Made by a program: the position numbers and the translations under genes. Below are positions 1-10,204 of a DNA stretch of 64,000 nucleotides, piece after piece; the first letter of the stretch is position 1; every line of letters begins with the position of its first letter. The notes under the pieces were generated by a model that was not told the DNA's origin, searched no databases, and was given only the letters and a program-made list of their open reading frames with translations. This DNA is from Marixanthotalea marina (GTDB lineage Bacteria > Bacteroidota > Bacteroidia > Flavobacteriales > Flavobacteriaceae), in the NCBI GenBank assembly GCA_018883545.1, contig JAHLEH010000007.1, positions 1-64,000 on the forward strand, read 5' to 3'.

Positions 1-3
1 GGC

Positions 4-113
4 TTAAGGTGGTTATAGCGACGGGGCTCACCTCTTACCATTCCGAACAGAGTAGTTAAGCCCGTTAGCGCCGATGGTACTGCGAAAGTGGGAGAGTAGG
101 TCGTTGCCTTTCT
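4..113 (+). rRNA. rrf: 5S ribosomal RNA
   Basis: The sequence has the conserved 5S core (CCGAACAGAGUAGUUAAGCC type loop around 42-62, and GGGAGAGUAGGUCG near the 3' end). The two ends pair as helix I: AAGGUGGU at 6-13 with the complementary stretch ending GCCUU near 105-112. It lies at the window edge, so it is presumably the last gene of an rRNA operon whose 16S and 23S genes are to the left. End positions are accurate to a few bases. Confidence 0.93.
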
Positions 114-119
114 TGAAGA

Positions 120-154
120 CCCTTCATTATACTTTTAATGAAGGGTTTTTTTTT
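120..154 (+). terminator. Rho-independent terminator of the rRNA operon
   Basis: A perfect 10-bp stem (120-129 with 136-145, CCCTTCATTA arms) with a 6-base loop is followed by nine T at 146-154, directly after the 5S gene. Confidence 0.92.
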
Positions 155-231
155 GATGTATGTAAGCTGTAGCTTTTAATCAGACTAAAAATTAGTTTTT
201 ATAATTAATAATTTTAGCTAAATTAGTCTGC

Positions 232-735
232 ATGAACGTTATAATACAATCAACCTTAAACACACTTTTAAAATCTCAACACATTCTTGCCAATTTATCT
301 AGTGCGCAATTGTCTAATACATCAGTGCCTCCATATTACTCTAGTATTGGGTCGCATATAAGACATATTCTAGATTTTTATGATTGTATATTAGCTATAG
401 ATTCTAACAAACAGATTGATTTTACTGCAAGAAGTAGGAATAAAGAAGTGGAAAATTGCTGTGATAAAGCGATAGAATACTTAAACTCTATTATAGAAAG
501 GTTGAAATGTATTAATTATGATTTAGATGATATTGTTACTGTAAGAGATGATTTGGGAATAGGGGCGATGGATATGCCTTATACTTTAGCATCGGCATTA
601 TCTCAGGCCAACAGCCATACCATACATCATTATGCTATTATTAATTATATAATGAGCGGGTTGAGTATTTCTATTGATAATTCGGATTTTGGGTATAATC
701 CAACAACTCCAAAACTTATAAAGACAAATAGCTAG
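232..735 (+). CDS. DinB-like (YfiT/DinB superfamily) protein
   Basis: This 167-residue protein probably adopts the DinB four-helix bundle. That fold usually binds a divalent metal through three histidines and includes thiol S-transferases and stress proteins. Candidate ligands are visible: His42 or His45 in the GSHIRH segment after the first helix, and the HTIHH cluster near residues 128-132 in the last helix. No signal peptide or membrane segment is seen. It stands alone after the rRNA operon and converges with the murQ pair, sharing a bidirectional terminator. The substrate cannot be told from sequence. The family call is by motif and length only. Confidence 0.7.
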   Translation: MNVIIQSTLNTLLKSQHILANLSSAQLSNTSVPPYYSSIGSHIRHILDFYDCILAIDSNKQIDFTARSRNKEVENCCDKAIEYLNSIIERLKCINYDLDDIVTVRDDLGIGAMDMPYTLASALSQANSHTIHHYAIINYIMSGLSISIDNSDFGYNPTTPKLIKTNS

Positions 736-756
736 TTAAAACTATTTGTTTTTTTT
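724..756. terminator. Bidirectional terminator between convergent genes
   Basis: The arms ACAAATAG (724-731) and CTATTTGT (742-749) form an 8-bp stem followed by a T run on the plus strand. The left arm lies in the last codons of the DinB-like gene, and the right arm carries the stop codon of the minus-strand gene. Confidence 0.6.
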
Positions 757-978
757 GAACATACTGTTCATTATAATTTTGATTCCTCTAAATAACAAGA
801 AAACAGCAAAGCCTGAAATTAAGCATCCTACTATTAATAAAGGTATGTATAGTGGTTTTTCTTTATTGCTAAAAGCAACACTTAAAAAAATAGGCCCCAT
901 AAATAGGCTTAAAAGTGAAAAAATCATTGTTTTAATACCTCTAGCTAAAATTTTTCTATCCGTTTTATTTGTTTCCAT
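742..978 (-). CDS. Small two-helix membrane protein (DUF6095-like)
   Basis: This 78-residue protein has a short charged N-terminus, two hydrophobic segments at about residues 18-36 and 44-64 separated by a KEKP turn, and a lysine-rich C-terminus, so both ends are probably cytoplasmic. Its start overlaps the end of murQ by 14 bases, which implies co-transcription and translational coupling. The family resembles DUF6095 proteins of Flavobacteriaceae; this is from recall, not a search. No function is known. The pairing with murQ hints at a link to cell-wall recycling but does not prove it. Confidence 0.75.
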   Translation of the reverse strand: METNKTDRKILARGIKTMIFSLLSLFMGPIFLSVAFSNKEKPLYIPLLIVGCLISGFAVFLLFRGIKIIMNSMFKKNK

Positions 979-1786
979 TGTTATAGTTTTGAATTGCCAA
1001 TCGTACGTTCTTGTATTTTTCTAATAATTGGGTTGCTTCTTCAGAAGAAATATTTAATTCTGTCATGATCATTTTGGTGCCTCTATCAACCAATTTATTA
1101 TTGCTAAGTTGCATATCAACCATTTTATTGCCTTTCACATGGCCCAATTGAATCATTGTTGTAGTTGTAATCATGTTTAAAACCAACTTCTGAGCAGTTC
1201 CTGCTTTCATTCTGGAACTTCCAGTTAAAAATTCGGGGCCTACAATAACTTCAATAGGGAATTTGGCAGTTACAGATAAAGGGCTATTTTGGTTGCAAGT
1301 GATGCAACCTGTTAGAATATTGTTTGCATTACAAGTCTCGAGAGCCGATATAACATATGGGGTAGTGCCAGAAGCAGCAATACCAATAACAACATCATTT
1401 TCATTTATGTTATGCGATTGCAAATTTTCCCAACCCAAAGTTTTTGAGTCTTCAGCAAATTCAACAGCCTTTCTAATGGCCGTATCTCCACCAGCTATTA
1501 GACCAATAACAAGATTATGTGGAACACCAAAAGTAGGTGGGCACTCAGAAGCATCCAAAATACCTAAGCGACCACTTGTACCAGCTCCAATATAGAATAA
1601 TCTGCCGCCAATCTTTAGTTTAGAAACAATTTGTTCTATTAACTTTTCAATCTGTGGAAGTGCTTTTTCTACGGCAAGAGGTACCGTTTTGTCTTCGTTG
1701 TTTATGTTTTTGAGCAGCTCTGAAATACCCATCGTTTCAAGATGATTGTAATGGGAATCCTGTTCGGTTGTTTTAATGAAGCTCAT
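965..1786 (-). CDS. murQ: N-acetylmuramic acid 6-phosphate etherase
   Basis: MurQ cleaves the D-lactyl ether of MurNAc-6-phosphate to give GlcNAc-6-phosphate in cytoplasmic peptidoglycan recycling. The 273-residue sequence is one SIS domain. The hallmark IGAGTSGRLGILDASECPPTFG region is present near residues 66-87, and GSSRMKAGTAQKLVLN near 190-205. It is slightly shorter than the E. coli enzyme because the C-terminal helical part is trimmed. It heads a two-gene unit with the small membrane protein. A TAnnTTTG promoter box lies only four bases upstream of the ATG. Confidence 0.95.
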   Translation of the reverse strand: MSFIKTTEQDSHYNHLETMGISELLKNINNEDKTVPLAVEKALPQIEKLIEQIVSKLKIGGRLFYIGAGTSGRLGILDASECPPTFGVPHNLVIGLIAGGDTAIRKAVEFAEDSKTLGWENLQSHNINENDVVIGIAASGTTPYVISALETCNANNILTGCITCNQNSPLSVTAKFPIEVIVGPEFLTGSSRMKAGTAQKLVLNMITTTTMIQLGHVKGNKMVDMQLSNNKLVDRGTKMIMTELNISSEEATQLLEKYKNVRLAIQNYNNGNK

Positions 1787-1790
1787 GTTT

Positions 1791-1798
1791 CAAAAATA
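1791..1798 (-). promoter_or_regulatory. Bacteroidota -7 box upstream of murQ
   Basis: The minus strand reads TATTTTTG (TAnnTTTG) four bases before the murQ ATG. If used, the transcript would have almost no leader. No -33 TTG was found at the usual distance. Confidence 0.45.
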
Positions 1799-1880
1799 CA
1801 AATTTTTGATGGTGGAATGTTGGTAAAACAAGCTTTTTAATTTATTTGAATACATGAACATTTTAAAGGAGGATGAATAA

Positions 1881-1909
1881 AAAAATGCTCCTTAGTTTGG
1901 AGCATTTTT
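1881..1909 (-). terminator. Terminator downstream of icd
   Basis: AAAAATGCTCC (1881-1891) pairs perfectly with GGAGCATTTTT (1899-1909) around a 7-base loop, just past the icd stop. The A/T flanks make it work in either direction. Confidence 0.85.
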
Positions 1910-1936
1910 ATGAACTATATGTTACTCATTCAATTA

Positions 1937-4165
<2,229 letters not shown>

Positions 4166-4356
4166 TTAATGAATAAATTAAAAATGGCATAAAAGGCCAC
4201 GGCGATTTTTCGCGATGCGAATATACGAAAATTGGTGCGTATTAAACCTTAATTAAAGGTTGAAGTACTGATATTTACTAGAAAAATAAAAAAAACTAGG
4301 GTAAAAGGGTATATGTTGAAAAAACAGTTGTAAATGTTAAAAAAAACATAAAAATA

Positions 4357-4400
4357 AAAGCCATATCATTATAGAAATGCATCTATTTTGATATGGCTTT
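4357..4400 (-). terminator. Orphan terminator-like hairpin upstream of icd
   Basis: The 12-base arms AAAGCCATATCA (4357-4368) and TGATATGGCTTT (4389-4400) are perfectly complementary. On the minus strand the right arm is followed by a T-rich run. It ends a transcript coming from 4400-4950, where no gene is recognised. Confidence 0.65.
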
Positions 4401-4950
4401 CTTTGAAATAGTACTACGTGACCTAATTAGTATTGCTACTGAATCGAATTACAGTTAAGTAAAATCTTTTCAATTCAAGTTTTACTATTTCAATGAAACA
4501 TTAATGTAATTTTCAAAATGTATTGACCTATTACATAATGCTCCAGATGGTTGTTTTTCTTGATACTTTGCCTTAATACACTCATTTTCATGATTGCAGT
4601 AATTTCAAGTATTGCCTTTTATTTTATAGTATCACTTTCGTTCCTCTATTTTTATAGGCTTTCGGCTGTACAAGTTTCCAACTGTTTTCACATTTGACAA
4701 ACTTTTTTATAGCGTCATGGTTTTTCGCTCACACACGCCTACACGTGGCACAATCAAAACCTCAAAAAACAACTTTTTTTAAAGAACGTTACTTCAAACG
4801 GAATTCAATATAAATTCATTTTTTAGATGAAACCAACCGAAGTTGTTATTTTATCCTTACGCTAAGATAGTTCAAGAGGTTAAAAAAACAAACTTTTTAA
4901 AGGTTTAAATATCAACCGTTTGTGAACCGAAGTTATTAACTTTTGTTAAT

Positions 4951-4977
4951 AAAAAAAGCCTTGAATTTTCAAGGCTT
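4951..4977 (-). terminator. Terminator of rplS
   Basis: AAGCCTTG (4956-4963) pairs with CAAGGCTT (4970-4977). On the minus strand this is followed by a run of T (complement of 4951-4957), 30 bases after the rplS stop. Confidence 0.88.
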
Positions 4978-5007
4978 GATTTGTTATGTGTATCGTAGAA
5001 ATAATGC

Positions 5008-5358
5008 TTAGTGTCTACTTTCCTTAATTCTGGCTTTTTTACCAGTAAGACCTCTAAAGTAGAAAATACGAGCTCTACGAACTTTACCTTTTTTGTTTAC
5101 CTCTATTTTTTGTAATGCAGGTAAGTTGATTGGGAAAATACGCTCTACCCCAACAGTACCAGACATTTTTCTAATGGTAAAGGTTTCTGTAGCACCAGAA
5201 CCTCTTCTTTGGATAACTACACCTCTAAAAAACTGGGTACGAACTTTTTCGCCCTCTCTAATTTCATAATAAACTGTAATAGTATCACCAGCTCCAAAAT
5301 CTGGGATATCTTTTTTTGCTACAAACTCGTCTTGAACAAATTTTAATAAAGATTCCAT
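5008..5358 (-). CDS. rplS: 50S ribosomal protein L19
   Basis: L19 sits at the interface of the 30S and 50S subunits. The 116-residue product starting MESLLKFVQ matches the family length; an in-frame ATG twelve codons upstream (5394) would add residues not found in L19 and is rejected. Family landmarks are GDTITVYYEIREGEK, RTQFFRGVVIQRRG and the basic C-terminus KVRRARIFYFRGLTGKKARIKE (in parts). It follows trmD on the same strand, the usual trmD-rplS order, but each gene has its own TAnnTTTG box. Confidence 0.97.
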   Translation of the reverse strand: MESLLKFVQDEFVAKKDIPDFGAGDTITVYYEIREGEKVRTQFFRGVVIQRRGSGATETFTIRKMSGTVGVERIFPINLPALQKIEVNKKGKVRRARIFYFRGLTGKKARIKESRH

Positions 5359-5431
5359 ATCTTTAATTTTTAAATGATTAATCCGAAACAACATTCACGA
5401 TTCTCGCCAGAGGTTAACCCGAAATTGGGTG

Positions 5432-5439
5432 CAAAGATA
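5432..5439 (-). promoter_or_regulatory. Bacteroidota -7 box upstream of rplS
   Basis: The minus strand reads TATCTTTG followed by C, an exact TAnnTTTG match about 73 bases before the chosen start. This leader length is usual for ribosomal protein genes. Confidence 0.65.
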
Positions 5440-5494
5440 ATTAAAAAGTTAAAAGTTGAAAGTTAAAAAGTTAAAAGTTTTTCGAAAATTCATT

Positions 5495-6172
5495 TTAATC
5501 TTCCAATAAATCTGGGCGACGCTCTTTGGTTCTTTTATAGGCCTCTTCTTCGCGCCATTTTTCTATTTTGGGCAAATTGCCACTAAATAACAGTTCGGGC
5601 ACTTTCAAGCCTTTGTATTCCCTAGGCTTGGTGTAAATGGGAGGTGCCAACAAATTATCCTGAAACGAGTCGGTAAGGGCAGAGGTTTCGTTGCCCAAAA
5701 CCCCTGGTATTAACCTAATAACGGCGTCACAAAGCACGGCGGCAGCCAATTCGCCGCCAGACAACACATAGTCGCCAATAGATATTTCTCTAGTAATGTA
5801 GTGGTCGCGTACGCGTTGGTCTACACCTTTATAATGGCCGCAAAGAATAATGATATTCTCTTTCAAAGAAATTTGATTGGCAATGCCTTGTTTTAAGGTT
5901 TCGCCGTCGGGTGTCATGTAAATTACCTCGTTGTAATGGCGTTCGGCCTTTAAGGCAGAAATGCATTTGTCTATAGGTTCTATCATCATGACCATACCGG
6001 CACCACCACCAAATTGAGTATCGTCAACGGATTTGTAATTATCGGTGGTGTAATCACGCAAGTTGTGCAAATGTACTTCTACCAAGTTGGCTTCTATGGC
6101 ACGCTTTAAAATGGATGCTTCAAACGGACTTTTAAGCAGTTCTGGTAAAACGGTAATAATATCAATGCGCAT
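5495..6172 (-). CDS. trmD: tRNA (guanine-N1-)-methyltransferase TrmD
   Basis: TrmD methylates G37 next to the anticodon using S-adenosylmethionine, which prevents +1 frameshifting. The 225-residue protein has the SPOUT knot signature: [14 protein letters not shown] near residues 55-68, [13 protein letters not shown] near 110-122, and [14 protein letters not shown] with the following conserved Asp in [14 protein letters not shown]. Length matches the family. It lies upstream of rplS on the same strand, as in many bacteria. Confidence 0.97.
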   Translation of the reverse strand: MRIDIITVLPELLKSPFEASILKRAIEANLVEVHLHNLRDYTTDNYKSVDDTQFGGGAGMVMMIEPIDKCISALKAERHYNEVIYMTPDGETLKQGIANQISLKENIIILCGHYKGVDQRVRDHYITREISIGDYVLSGGELAAAVLCDAVIRLIPGVLGNETSALTDSFQDNLLAPPIYTKPREYKGLKVPELLFSGNLPKIEKWREEEAYKRTKERRPDLLED

Positions 6173-6191
6173 GGTGCTGTTTTAAGACATG

Positions 6192-6199
6192 CAAAGATA
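6192..6199 (-). promoter_or_regulatory. Bacteroidota -7 box upstream of trmD
   Basis: The minus strand reads TATCTTTG then C, a perfect TAnnTTTG(C) box 20 bases before the trmD ATG. Confidence 0.65.
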
Positions 6200-6304
6200 G
6201 TTTATTTGGAAAATTTATAACGTAATGTTCAATTCTTTTGATCATGGACAACTAATAGGATTGGGAATAAATTGGTAAACTAACATTTTTCACAAACGAT
6301 TTTT

Positions 6305-7687
6305 TTAAAAAGTAGAATTAAAAAAATTTTCTAGCAGTTTGTCCTTAATATTTTTTGTTGAATAGAAGCTTTGGTGAAATTTGAATTTGTTTTTTGAGTA
6401 ATAGAATTTGTAATCTATGGGAATTCCTTCGCCCTCATAAATCTTGCCTGTGGGATCAAGATAAATCTCATTTGATAAACTGAATTCCCAACCTATAGGA
6501 AGTTCTTTCCATAAAATTTCGGAAAATATTCCGGAACTCTTCGAACCATATATTTTAAAGTTTGGATAATAAAGTGAACCTAAAGCAAAAATTTCTGCTG
6601 CGCTAGCAGTAAATGGACTTGTAAATAGATAAATTTCTTTTGTAGATTTTTCCTTTGGTCTTAATGTAATATTTTGAGTAGATGTAAATCCATTTTTTTT
6701 CTTTGCCTTTATCGAAATAATTTTTCTTTCTTCATTAATAAAATGACTTAATAATTCTAAAGCAACAGTTTCGTAGCCTCCACCATTAAATCTCAAGTCT
6801 AAAATTATACCATGTGTTTTGTCTAGGTCTTTTTTTATTAGTGGTAAAATTTTGTTTACGCCATCCACTTCATCTTGAAAATACTCTAATGGACTAGCCA
6901 GGTTTTTAACAGAATTAAAAATGCTATCAAATTTATCGGAATTTTGAAATTTTTCAGGGACATAGTTAGCGAAATCATTCATGTCTGAAATTCCAATATA
7001 ACCTATGTTTTTATTTTTTAATTTTCCCCATGTAATAACTCTATTATAGGATTTTGGGTTTTCTATATATTTATTAACTATATCCGATTGAATTTGCTTC
7101 TTTGAAATAGAATGTTTTTTCTTTTTTGAAGATTTAGCCTTTTCTATAATAGATATTGGGATTTCTAGATTTATATGACCATCTTGAAATTTAGTGATAA
7201 TCTCGTTTAAGATCATGGCGAACTCCTTTTCTGTTTTTATTTCTTCTATTTTTGGGATGTATTTCCTGTAGATTTCGTTCCAATTAATTTTTCTCTTATC
7301 AAAAAAGGCATAGTTGTCATTGAAAGTCTGCCAGAATGATTTGAAATTGGTAACGTAATTTCTGTTTACTGTAATTTTATTATTACAGATAGAGGGTGTG
7401 TAATTAATTTTTTTAAATCTGTAATTAACAATGCCTCCTGGGTTTAAAATTAAGTTATTGTTTTCTATATCTATAACTTTAAAGCGCCCTTTAAAATCAC
7501 CTTCAACCAAAAGAGTACAATTGTATTCATTTGAGTTAAAATATGAATAAGTAGAGTCCTTAATGATTAAGATTCTATCGTAGCCTTCTTGTTTCCAACT
7601 CGTGTTTTGGAGTATGTCTGGGAGTTGAGAGTAAACTTTTGAAGCGATTAAAATTAAGCTTAATAGAATCAATTTTGATAAGGTCAT
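6305..7687 (-). CDS. S41-family (tail-specific/tricorn-like) serine peptidase
   Basis: This 460-residue exported protein has a signal peptide (residues 1-20), a small N-terminal domain (about 25-105), a helical S41 N-terminal segment (FWQTFNDNYAFFD onward), and the peptidase core at about 215-430. The core shows LDLRFNGGG, then FTASAAEIFALGS with the likely nucleophilic serine, then YGSKSSG with the candidate lysine, and the end motif EGEGIPIDY. No clear PDZ domain is seen between the parts. It probably cuts peptides in the periplasm. It stands alone between trmD and a membrane protein gene, and its coding DNA looks more AT-rich than the neighbours. Confidence 0.88.
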   Translation of the reverse strand: MTLSKLILLSLILIASKVYSQLPDILQNTSWKQEGYDRILIIKDSTYSYFNSNEYNCTLLVEGDFKGRFKVIDIENNNLILNPGGIVNYRFKKINYTPSICNNKITVNRNYVTNFKSFWQTFNDNYAFFDKRKINWNEIYRKYIPKIEEIKTEKEFAMILNEIITKFQDGHINLEIPISIIEKAKSSKKKKHSISKKQIQSDIVNKYIENPKSYNRVITWGKLKNKNIGYIGISDMNDFANYVPEKFQNSDKFDSIFNSVKNLASPLEYFQDEVDGVNKILPLIKKDLDKTHGIILDLRFNGGGYETVALELLSHFINEERKIISIKAKKKNGFTSTQNITLRPKEKSTKEIYLFTSPFTASAAEIFALGSLYYPNFKIYGSKSSGIFSEILWKELPIGWEFSLSNEIYLDPTGKIYEGEGIPIDYKFYYSKNKFKFHQSFYSTKNIKDKLLENFFNSTF

Positions 7688-7822
7688 TACGTATTTTTCT
7701 TTAAAGGCAATTAATTCATGAAATTTACCATTTAATATGGCTCAACTAAATTGATTGTACTGATCATTAATATCAGGTATTAAACGAGTTTAGTCGAAAT
7801 TTATTACAATTTCAAAAACAAT

Positions 7823-7851
7823 CAAAAAAAATCCGCAACGTTCATTGCGGA
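7823..7851 (-). terminator. Terminator of the coiled-coil membrane protein gene
   Basis: TCCGCAA (7832-7838) pairs with TTGCGGA (7845-7851) around a 6-base loop. The minus strand then runs into eight or nine T (complement of 7823-7831). Confidence 0.88.
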
Positions 7852-7863
7852 CTTTCTTTTAAT

Positions 7864-8484
7864 TTATTTTGTTTTTCGTTGTTTGTTTATTTCGTCCTGT
7901 AACTGGCGCCTTACTTTCTGCTCACGCTCTAAGGCTGTTTTGCGGTGCTCTTCAAATTCCTCTTCAATATCGGCCAGGGCTTTTTTGGCTTCACGAGTTA
8001 CATAGTTGCTATTTTTAAATTTATAGATAAAGAACAACAATAAGCCTAATAGGCAAGCAATAATAAACCACATAAGCATACTATAACTGCCCTTGCTCAT
8101 TAACATACCAAACAATGACATGCTGTCTTTTTCGTTGGTGGTTTTTTCAAGTTCACTTTTGGTATTAGACAGGTTTGTCTGTAAATCGGAAATTTCTTTG
8201 GCTTGTGTATCTACTTTTATTTGGGTATCGGCTAAATCTTTACGAATGGTTTTAAGGGAATCATTAGCATGCGACCTTAAAGCCAAAAGCATGTTAAGGT
8301 TTACAGCCTCGTACATTTGTCCGTTAGTGCCTCTAAAATTCCCCGATTTTCTTAATAAGTATTCAAATTGTTGGTCAATGGTGCCGTCGTTTATGGATTG
8401 CGTATCGTCATCGGTTTGGGAAAATGAGAATAATGCAGAACATAAAAATAAAACGGTGAGGGCTAGATGTTTAAAACATTTCAT
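7864..8484 (-). CDS. Exported membrane protein with coiled coils; function unknown
   Basis: This 206-residue protein begins with a signal peptide (residues 1-22, ending SFSQ). It then has a conserved region with IDQQFEYLLRKSGNFRG, a coiled coil at about 75-120, one transmembrane helix at about 132-157, and a charged cytoplasmic coiled coil to the end. From memory, homologues in Flavobacteriaceae are often labelled tRNA (guanine-N1)-methyltransferase. Nothing in this sequence supports that: it has no SPOUT or Rossmann motif, and the real TrmD is encoded nearby at 5495-6172. It is better treated as a membrane-anchored scaffold of unknown role. Confidence 0.8.
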   Translation of the reverse strand: MKCFKHLALTVLFLCSALFSFSQTDDDTQSINDGTIDQQFEYLLRKSGNFRGTNGQMYEAVNLNMLLALRSHANDSLKTIRKDLADTQIKVDTQAKEISDLQTNLSNTKSELEKTTNEKDSMSLFGMLMSKGSYSMLMWFIIACLLGLLLFFIYKFKNSNYVTREAKKALADIEEEFEEHRKTALEREQKVRRQLQDEINKQRKTK

Positions 8485-8559
8485 TTAAGTAGATATTAAA
8501 ATAGGTTATGTTAGTTTACTAAATTAAAAAATAATGTTAAGTAAAACAGGAATAATTAT

Positions 8560-8585
8560 AAAAAAGCCTCAAATTATATGAGGCT
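8560..8585 (-). terminator. Second terminator downstream of degP
   Basis: AGCCTCA (8565-8571) pairs with TGAGGCT (8579-8585), with a T run on the minus strand. It lies about 60 bases beyond the first terminator, giving a tandem pair. Confidence 0.75.
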
Positions 8586-8632
8586 GCCTTATATACGGTA
8601 AGAATACTTTTTTGGATGTTTCAAACAGTTAA

Positions 8633-8663
8633 ATTCAAAAAAAAGCTCCACTTTAAGTAGAGC
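8633..8663 (-). terminator. First terminator downstream of degP
   Basis: On the minus strand GCTCTAC pairs with GTGGAGC (plus 8657-8663 and 8645-8651, one G-U pair) and is followed by T8 or more. Confidence 0.82.
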
Positions 8664-8682
8664 CTAATTTTTGGAAATGTTT

Positions 8683-10083
8683 TTATCGCATCCTACGGAA
8701 CGCTACCTTTTCACCATTTTCTTTTACAATGCTAATGCTGTAAATACCATATCGTGAATTGGATTTTATGTTTTCAATATCTTCAATAGAAGTTATTTCT
8801 TTTCCATTTATGGATGTAACGATATCACCTTTTTTAATACCGTTTTCCTCTGAATCGATTTTATTTTCGTCATTTAAACGTAAAATTTCAAAACCATTCT
8901 TAAGATTATATTTATCTAACTTTTCTTTTGTAGCTTGTTTTAATACACCGATAGAAGAAAGGCTAACAGTTTCATCTTTAGTGAGTTTAACAGGTAGTGA
9001 TTTTATATCGCCATTTCTGGAAACTTTTAAATTAACAAGGTCGTTAATCCTTTTGGCGTTTATGTGTCCAGTTAAATCTGAAAATTTAGATATTTTAATA
9101 TGGTCTATTTCTTTTATGATATCGCCTTCTTTTATACCGGCTTTATCGGCACCAGATCCTTCTAGCACATTGGTAACGTAGATGCCTTCGGTATCATTGA
9201 TTTCAAATTTCTCAGCAGAGTTACTATTGAGTGCTTGTCCTTCAATTCCAAGAATGCCATTTTGTACATCGCCATACTCCATGATGTCTTCAATAACCCT
9301 TCTGGCGATATTGCTGGGCACGGCAAACGAATACCCGACATAAGAGCCTGTTTGGGAAGTAATGGCTGTGTTAATGCCTATTAGTTGTCCTTGGCTATTC
9401 ACCAAAGCGCCACCTGAGTTACCAGGATTTACTGCGGCATCGGTTTGAATGAACGACTGGCTGCTTCTACCTGATAAATCCCTGGCTTTGGCACTAATAA
9501 TACCTGCTGTTACTGTAGAGGTTAAATTAAAAGGATTCCCAACGGCAAGTACCCATTCGCCTATTTTGGCTTCGTCCGAATCACCAAATGCAATAAAAGG
9601 TAAATCTTCATCAGCCTCAATTTTTAAAAGGGCAATATCTGTATTAGGGTCAGATCCTACAATTTCTGCATTATAGGTTTTGTTGTTGTTTAAGGTAACT
9701 GATAACTCCTGTGAATTATCAATCACGTGATTATTAGTCACTATATATCCATCTTCGGAAATAATAACACCCGAACCGGTGCCTATCTCTGCACGCTGTG
9801 AACGTCTTCCAAAGAAGAAGTCTTCAAATGTCATTTGCCCTCGGCTTACGGCCAAATTTTTTACGTGTACAACTGTATTTACAGTGTTTTCGGCAGCATT
9901 TGTAAAATCTGGGTTTTCATAAGCATTGTAAACACCATTTGTGTTTGATGTTAAAAGCGTTGGGGTGCTTTCTTGCGTTGTTAATACTACTTTTTGGTTA
10001 TCTTCTAAAAGTAACTTATATGCACCAAGAGTTAATATACCCCCTAGAGCAGATACCAATACTAAGGAAAAAATCTTCTTCAT
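8683..10083 (-). CDS. degP: DegP/HtrA-type periplasmic serine protease
   Basis: HtrA proteases degrade or refold damaged envelope proteins. The 466-residue protein has an N-terminal membrane anchor or signal (about 5-25), a trypsin-like domain with the catalytic triad in TNNHVID (His), DPNTDIALLKIE (Asp) and NPGNSGGALVN (Ser), and two PDZ domains (about 275-365 and 375-462). Length and order match the Do/DegQ family. It is divergent from dapF across a 120-base region and ends in two tandem terminators. Whether it is DegP- or DegQ-like in regulation is not visible. Confidence 0.94.
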   Translation of the reverse strand: MKKIFSLVLVSALGGILTLGAYKLLLEDNQKVVLTTQESTPTLLTSNTNGVYNAYENPDFTNAAENTVNTVVHVKNLAVSRGQMTFEDFFFGRRSQRAEIGTGSGVIISEDGYIVTNNHVIDNSQELSVTLNNNKTYNAEIVGSDPNTDIALLKIEADEDLPFIAFGDSDEAKIGEWVLAVGNPFNLTSTVTAGIISAKARDLSGRSSQSFIQTDAAVNPGNSGGALVNSQGQLIGINTAITSQTGSYVGYSFAVPSNIARRVIEDIMEYGDVQNGILGIEGQALNSNSAEKFEINDTEGIYVTNVLEGSGADKAGIKEGDIIKEIDHIKISKFSDLTGHINAKRINDLVNLKVSRNGDIKSLPVKLTKDETVSLSSIGVLKQATKEKLDKYNLKNGFEILRLNDENKIDSEENGIKKGDIVTSINGKEITSIEDIENIKSNSRYGIYSISIVKENGEKVAFRRMR

Positions 10084-10187
10084 ACTTTATAATTTTACTT
10101 TGATTAACGATTAAAATTAACTATTTATTGAATGTTCATTTCAACTTTAACGACTATTTAACACCATAAAAAACGGTTTAATATTCA

Positions 10188-10195
10188 TATATTTG
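10188..10195 (+). promoter_or_regulatory. Bacteroidota -7 box upstream of dapF
   Basis: TATATTTG lies nine bases before the dapF ATG at 10205. It overlaps an in-frame TTG (10193), which argues against that codon as start. The leader would be only a few bases or absent. Confidence 0.55.
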
Positions 10196-10204
10196 TCCCC
10201 AATT

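Noticed and set aside
746..1024. 92-codon plus-strand frame over the murQ/DUF6095 junction
   Set aside because: It is a shadow of two real minus-strand genes with family support; no promoter or family match.
4660..4950. tRNA, tmRNA, RNase P or SRP RNA in the gap after rplS
   Set aside because: None of the conserved cores of these RNAs, nor a tRNA cloverleaf, could be found on either strand.
5359..5394. Twelve-codon N-terminal extension of L19
   Set aside because: Family proteins begin at the ATG at 5358; the extra codons match nothing in L19.
8093..8488. 131-codon plus-strand frame opposite the coiled-coil membrane protein
   Set aside because: It is an antisense shadow; the minus-strand protein has a signal peptide, helix and terminator.
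10193..10204. TTG start for dapF four codons upstream
   Set aside because: The TTG is inside the TATATTTG promoter box, and the ATG at 10205 gives the family N-terminus.
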